A stretch of 15,955 nt of DNA from Deltaproteobacteria bacterium (lineage in GTDB: Bacteria; Desulfobacterota_C; Deferrisomatia; Deferrisomatales; JACRMM01). How positions within the stretch are numbered: position 1 is the first letter of the stretch; each line of letters starts with the position of its first letter. The notes below the pieces were generated by a model. It worked only from the letters and a program-made list of their open reading frames with translations, was not told where the DNA came from and searched no databases. The translations under genes were made by a program, and so were the position numbers. The DNA is taken from the NCBI GenBank assembly GCA_016218905.1, contig JACRCS010001015.1, positions 1 to 15,955 of the forward strand, read 5' to 3'. Of the stretch, positions 14,694-15,955 are shown piece by piece.

Positions 14694-15620
14694 ATGACAA
14701 ACGCTACCCTCGAGTCGGCGGCAAGACGGGTTCAAGACCTTGCCAGCCACTGCCACGACGCCGTGGTCCCGGTTCCCGAGATCCGGTTCGACGACCTCTC
14801 GGCCATCAGGATTTCGGGGGAGCGGCACCCGTTGTCCGAAACCGCTCGGGCCGCCGTGGCCTCACGCCTCGGCATCCCAATCGCGTACCTGAAGAAGTGC
14901 CCGCCCGATGTCCAGGCCTTCAACCTGAACCACTGGCTCGAGAAGGAACCAAACGACAAGCTGTTCCTTCGCTTCGACGGCTTAACCGTCCGAGCGATGT
15001 TCACCACGCGCTACATCCCCGTCGACAACGCCGAGGTGGTGGACCGCGTGGCCGGGCTTGGCTACGCGCCCGAGACCCCGGTCCGACTGCGGCTCGACGA
15101 GCGCTTTATGCACGTGACCATCCCCGACGAAGTGCGCACCTTCGCCGTCAGGCCGGAGGACCGCGTCACGCCGGGCGTGAGCGTGGGGAACTCGGAGGTC
15201 GGGCTGTCGAGCCTCACCGTGGCGGCCTTCTTCCTCCGGCTCGTCTGCACGAACGGGATGGTCACCCGGACCGAGGTGGGTTCGAGCTATCGGCACCTCA
15301 GCCGGAAGATCCTGGAGGAGTTCCCCACCGCGCTCTCCCGAGTGGGCGAGGCGCTGGAGGTCAAGCGCGGGCAGTTCCGCGTCTCCCTCGACAGCGCCGT
15401 CCGGGACCCTGAGTCGACCATGAAATCCCTCGGCCAGAGGTTCCTCCTGACGCCAGGCGAGCAGGAGGCGGCTACGTGGGGGTTCGAGCAGGAGCCGGGC
15501 GCCACGATGTTCCACGTGGCCAACGGCTACACCAAGGGCGCCCAGTACCCGGGGCTCCCCGTCGACTCGAGCTACCGCTTGGAGAGGGTGGGCGGGGACG
15601 TGCTCGCCCTGGCTCGTTGA
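14694..15620 (+). CDS. DUF932 (phage/plasmid-like) protein
   Basis: This 308-residue protein matches the DUF932 pattern. PLSETARAAVASRLGIPIAYLKKCP (residues about 43-67) is followed by the LNHWL segment, then LFLRFDGLTVRAMFTTRYIPVDN, and later AAFFLRLVCTNGMV and the conserved SYRHLSRKI region. Such proteins are frequent on phages, plasmids and integrated elements; their biochemical role is not established. I chose ATG 14694 because GAGGAGG lies 6 bases upstream and the family's sequence starts shortly after it. The frame stays open back to 14475, but through low-complexity repeat DNA. The gene is transcribed divergently from the defence operon and does not look like part of it. Its presence hints that this edge borders mobile or plasmid-derived DNA. 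Confidence 0.85.
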   Translation: MTNATLESAARRVQDLASHCHDAVVPVPEIRFDDLSAIRISGERHPLSETARAAVASRLGIPIAYLKKCPPDVQAFNLNHWLEKEPNDKLFLRFDGLTVRAMFTTRYIPVDNAEVVDRVAGLGYAPETPVRLRLDERFMHVTIPDEVRTFAVRPEDRVTPGVSVGNSEVGLSSLTVAAFFLRLVCTNGMVTRTEVGSSYRHLSRKILEEFPTALSRVGEALEVKRGQFRVSLDSAVRDPESTMKSLGQRFLLTPGEQEAATWGFEQEPGATMFHVANGYTKGAQYPGLPVDSSYRLERVGGDVLALAR

Positions 15621-15649
15621 GCCCCCTCTCACCGATCGGGCCGAGGGGC
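15621..15649 (+). terminator. Possible hairpin terminator after DUF932
   Basis: GCCCCCTC (15621-15628), directly after the stop codon, can pair with GAGGGGC (15643-15649) with one bulged C, around a 14-base loop. No T tract follows, so intrinsic termination is uncertain. The rest of the 188-base gap to the next gene shows nothing I can name. Confidence 0.3.
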
Positions 15650-15808
15650 AGCGCCGACCTGGGTCTGAGGCCGAAGCGCAGTTCGCCCGGCCGCGTCGCA
15701 ACAATCCATTAGGTCGGGGCCGCGATCGCCCGCAGCACGCCCTGGACCTCCCGGCTGGCTATCGAGGAACACACCAACCACACCGCGCGGGCGAGGAGGG
15801 AGACTCGT

Positions 15809-15955
15809 ATGTCGTTCAGCAAGGCGGACCAGATCGTCGTGATGGCGAAGGCAGGGGGCGTGGCCAAGGACAAGGCGGAGGCGATGCTCGACGCCCTGGT
15901 GGTCGGGATCGCAGACGCCGTGGCGTCTGGCGACCGCGCCGTGGTCACGGGGCTC
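15809..15955 (+). CDS. HU/IHF-family DNA-binding protein, N-terminal part only
   Basis: The 49 visible codons run open to the right edge. They read MSFSKADQIVVMAKAGGVAK, then DKAEAMLDALVVGIADAVAS and GDRAVVTGL. This matches the N-terminal two-helix half of HU/IHF proteins: the Lys-rich first helix, the A-E-A-x-L-D-A-L amphipathic helix, and the G-D-x-V-x-x-T-G turn. The DNA-binding beta-arm lies outside the window. GAGGAGGG (15793-15800) is a good ribosome site 8 bases before the ATG. Family members bend and compact DNA; whether this is the chromosomal HU or an element-borne paralogue cannot be told. Confidence 0.85.
   Translation, partial: MSFSKADQIVVMAKAGGVAKDKAEAMLDALVVGIADAVASGDRAVVTGL

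Noticed and set aside
1..15955. CRISPR array, tRNA, rRNA, transposase or integrase
   Set aside because: I looked for regularly spaced repeats, tRNA-like ends and DDE or tyrosine-recombinase motifs and found none I could support.

Overview
The window is a high-GC bacterial segment, about 65-70% GC by eye in coding DNA with strong G/C third-position bias. It carries one long minus-strand defence operon (about 1 to 14163). Two plus-strand genes, DUF932 and the start of an HU/IHF-type gene, lie at the right edge. The phylum cannot be fixed from the sequence. Codon use and GTGTGG-type intergenic repeats would fit a soil-type lineage such as Gemmatimonadota, Acidobacteriota or Myxococcota, which is a weak inference.

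The operon, in order of transcription (right to left), is as follows. (1) A 1752-residue DExH helicase with a very long insert between its RecA lobes, zinc-binding cysteine pairs, a DUF1998-like region and a C-terminal VSR/DUF559-like nuclease domain (8905-14163). (2) A 941-residue SNF2/HepA-like helicase resembling DrmD of DISARM (6083-8908). (3) A DUF3800 protein (5196-6074). (4) A structured 254-bp gap with three hairpins, followed by a 41-codon small ORF (4816-4941). (5) A large gamma-class N6-adenine methyltransferase of the PglX/Eco57I/DrmMI type (517-4819), broken by one extra base in a C4 run at 2992-2995. (6) A TIR-like protein running off the left edge (1-520). Three of the junctions are 4-bp ATGA overlaps (8905-8908, 4816-4819, 517-520), which supports translational coupling.

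Together this reads as a DISARM-related (class 1-like) anti-phage system. The separate DrmA helicase, DrmB DUF1998 and DrmC phospholipase-D genes appear to be replaced by one fused helicase/DUF1998/nuclease protein, and DUF3800 and TIR-like proteins are added. The methylase would mark host DNA, the two helicases and the fused nuclease would act on unmarked invading DNA, and the TIR-like protein might be an NAD-depleting or signalling effector. These roles are inferred from families.

Upstream of the operon, the 530-bp divergent region 14164-14693 holds a candidate promoter (TTGACA, 18 bp, TAGCAT, reading left). It is bracketed by two GTCAA/TTGAC palindromes, an operator-like arrangement. The same region also holds a pair of inverted GT/CA-rich repeats. 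Inside the methylase gene, a sharply AT-richer block (about 1285-2308) covers the presumed target recognition domain and looks like a recombined specificity cassette.
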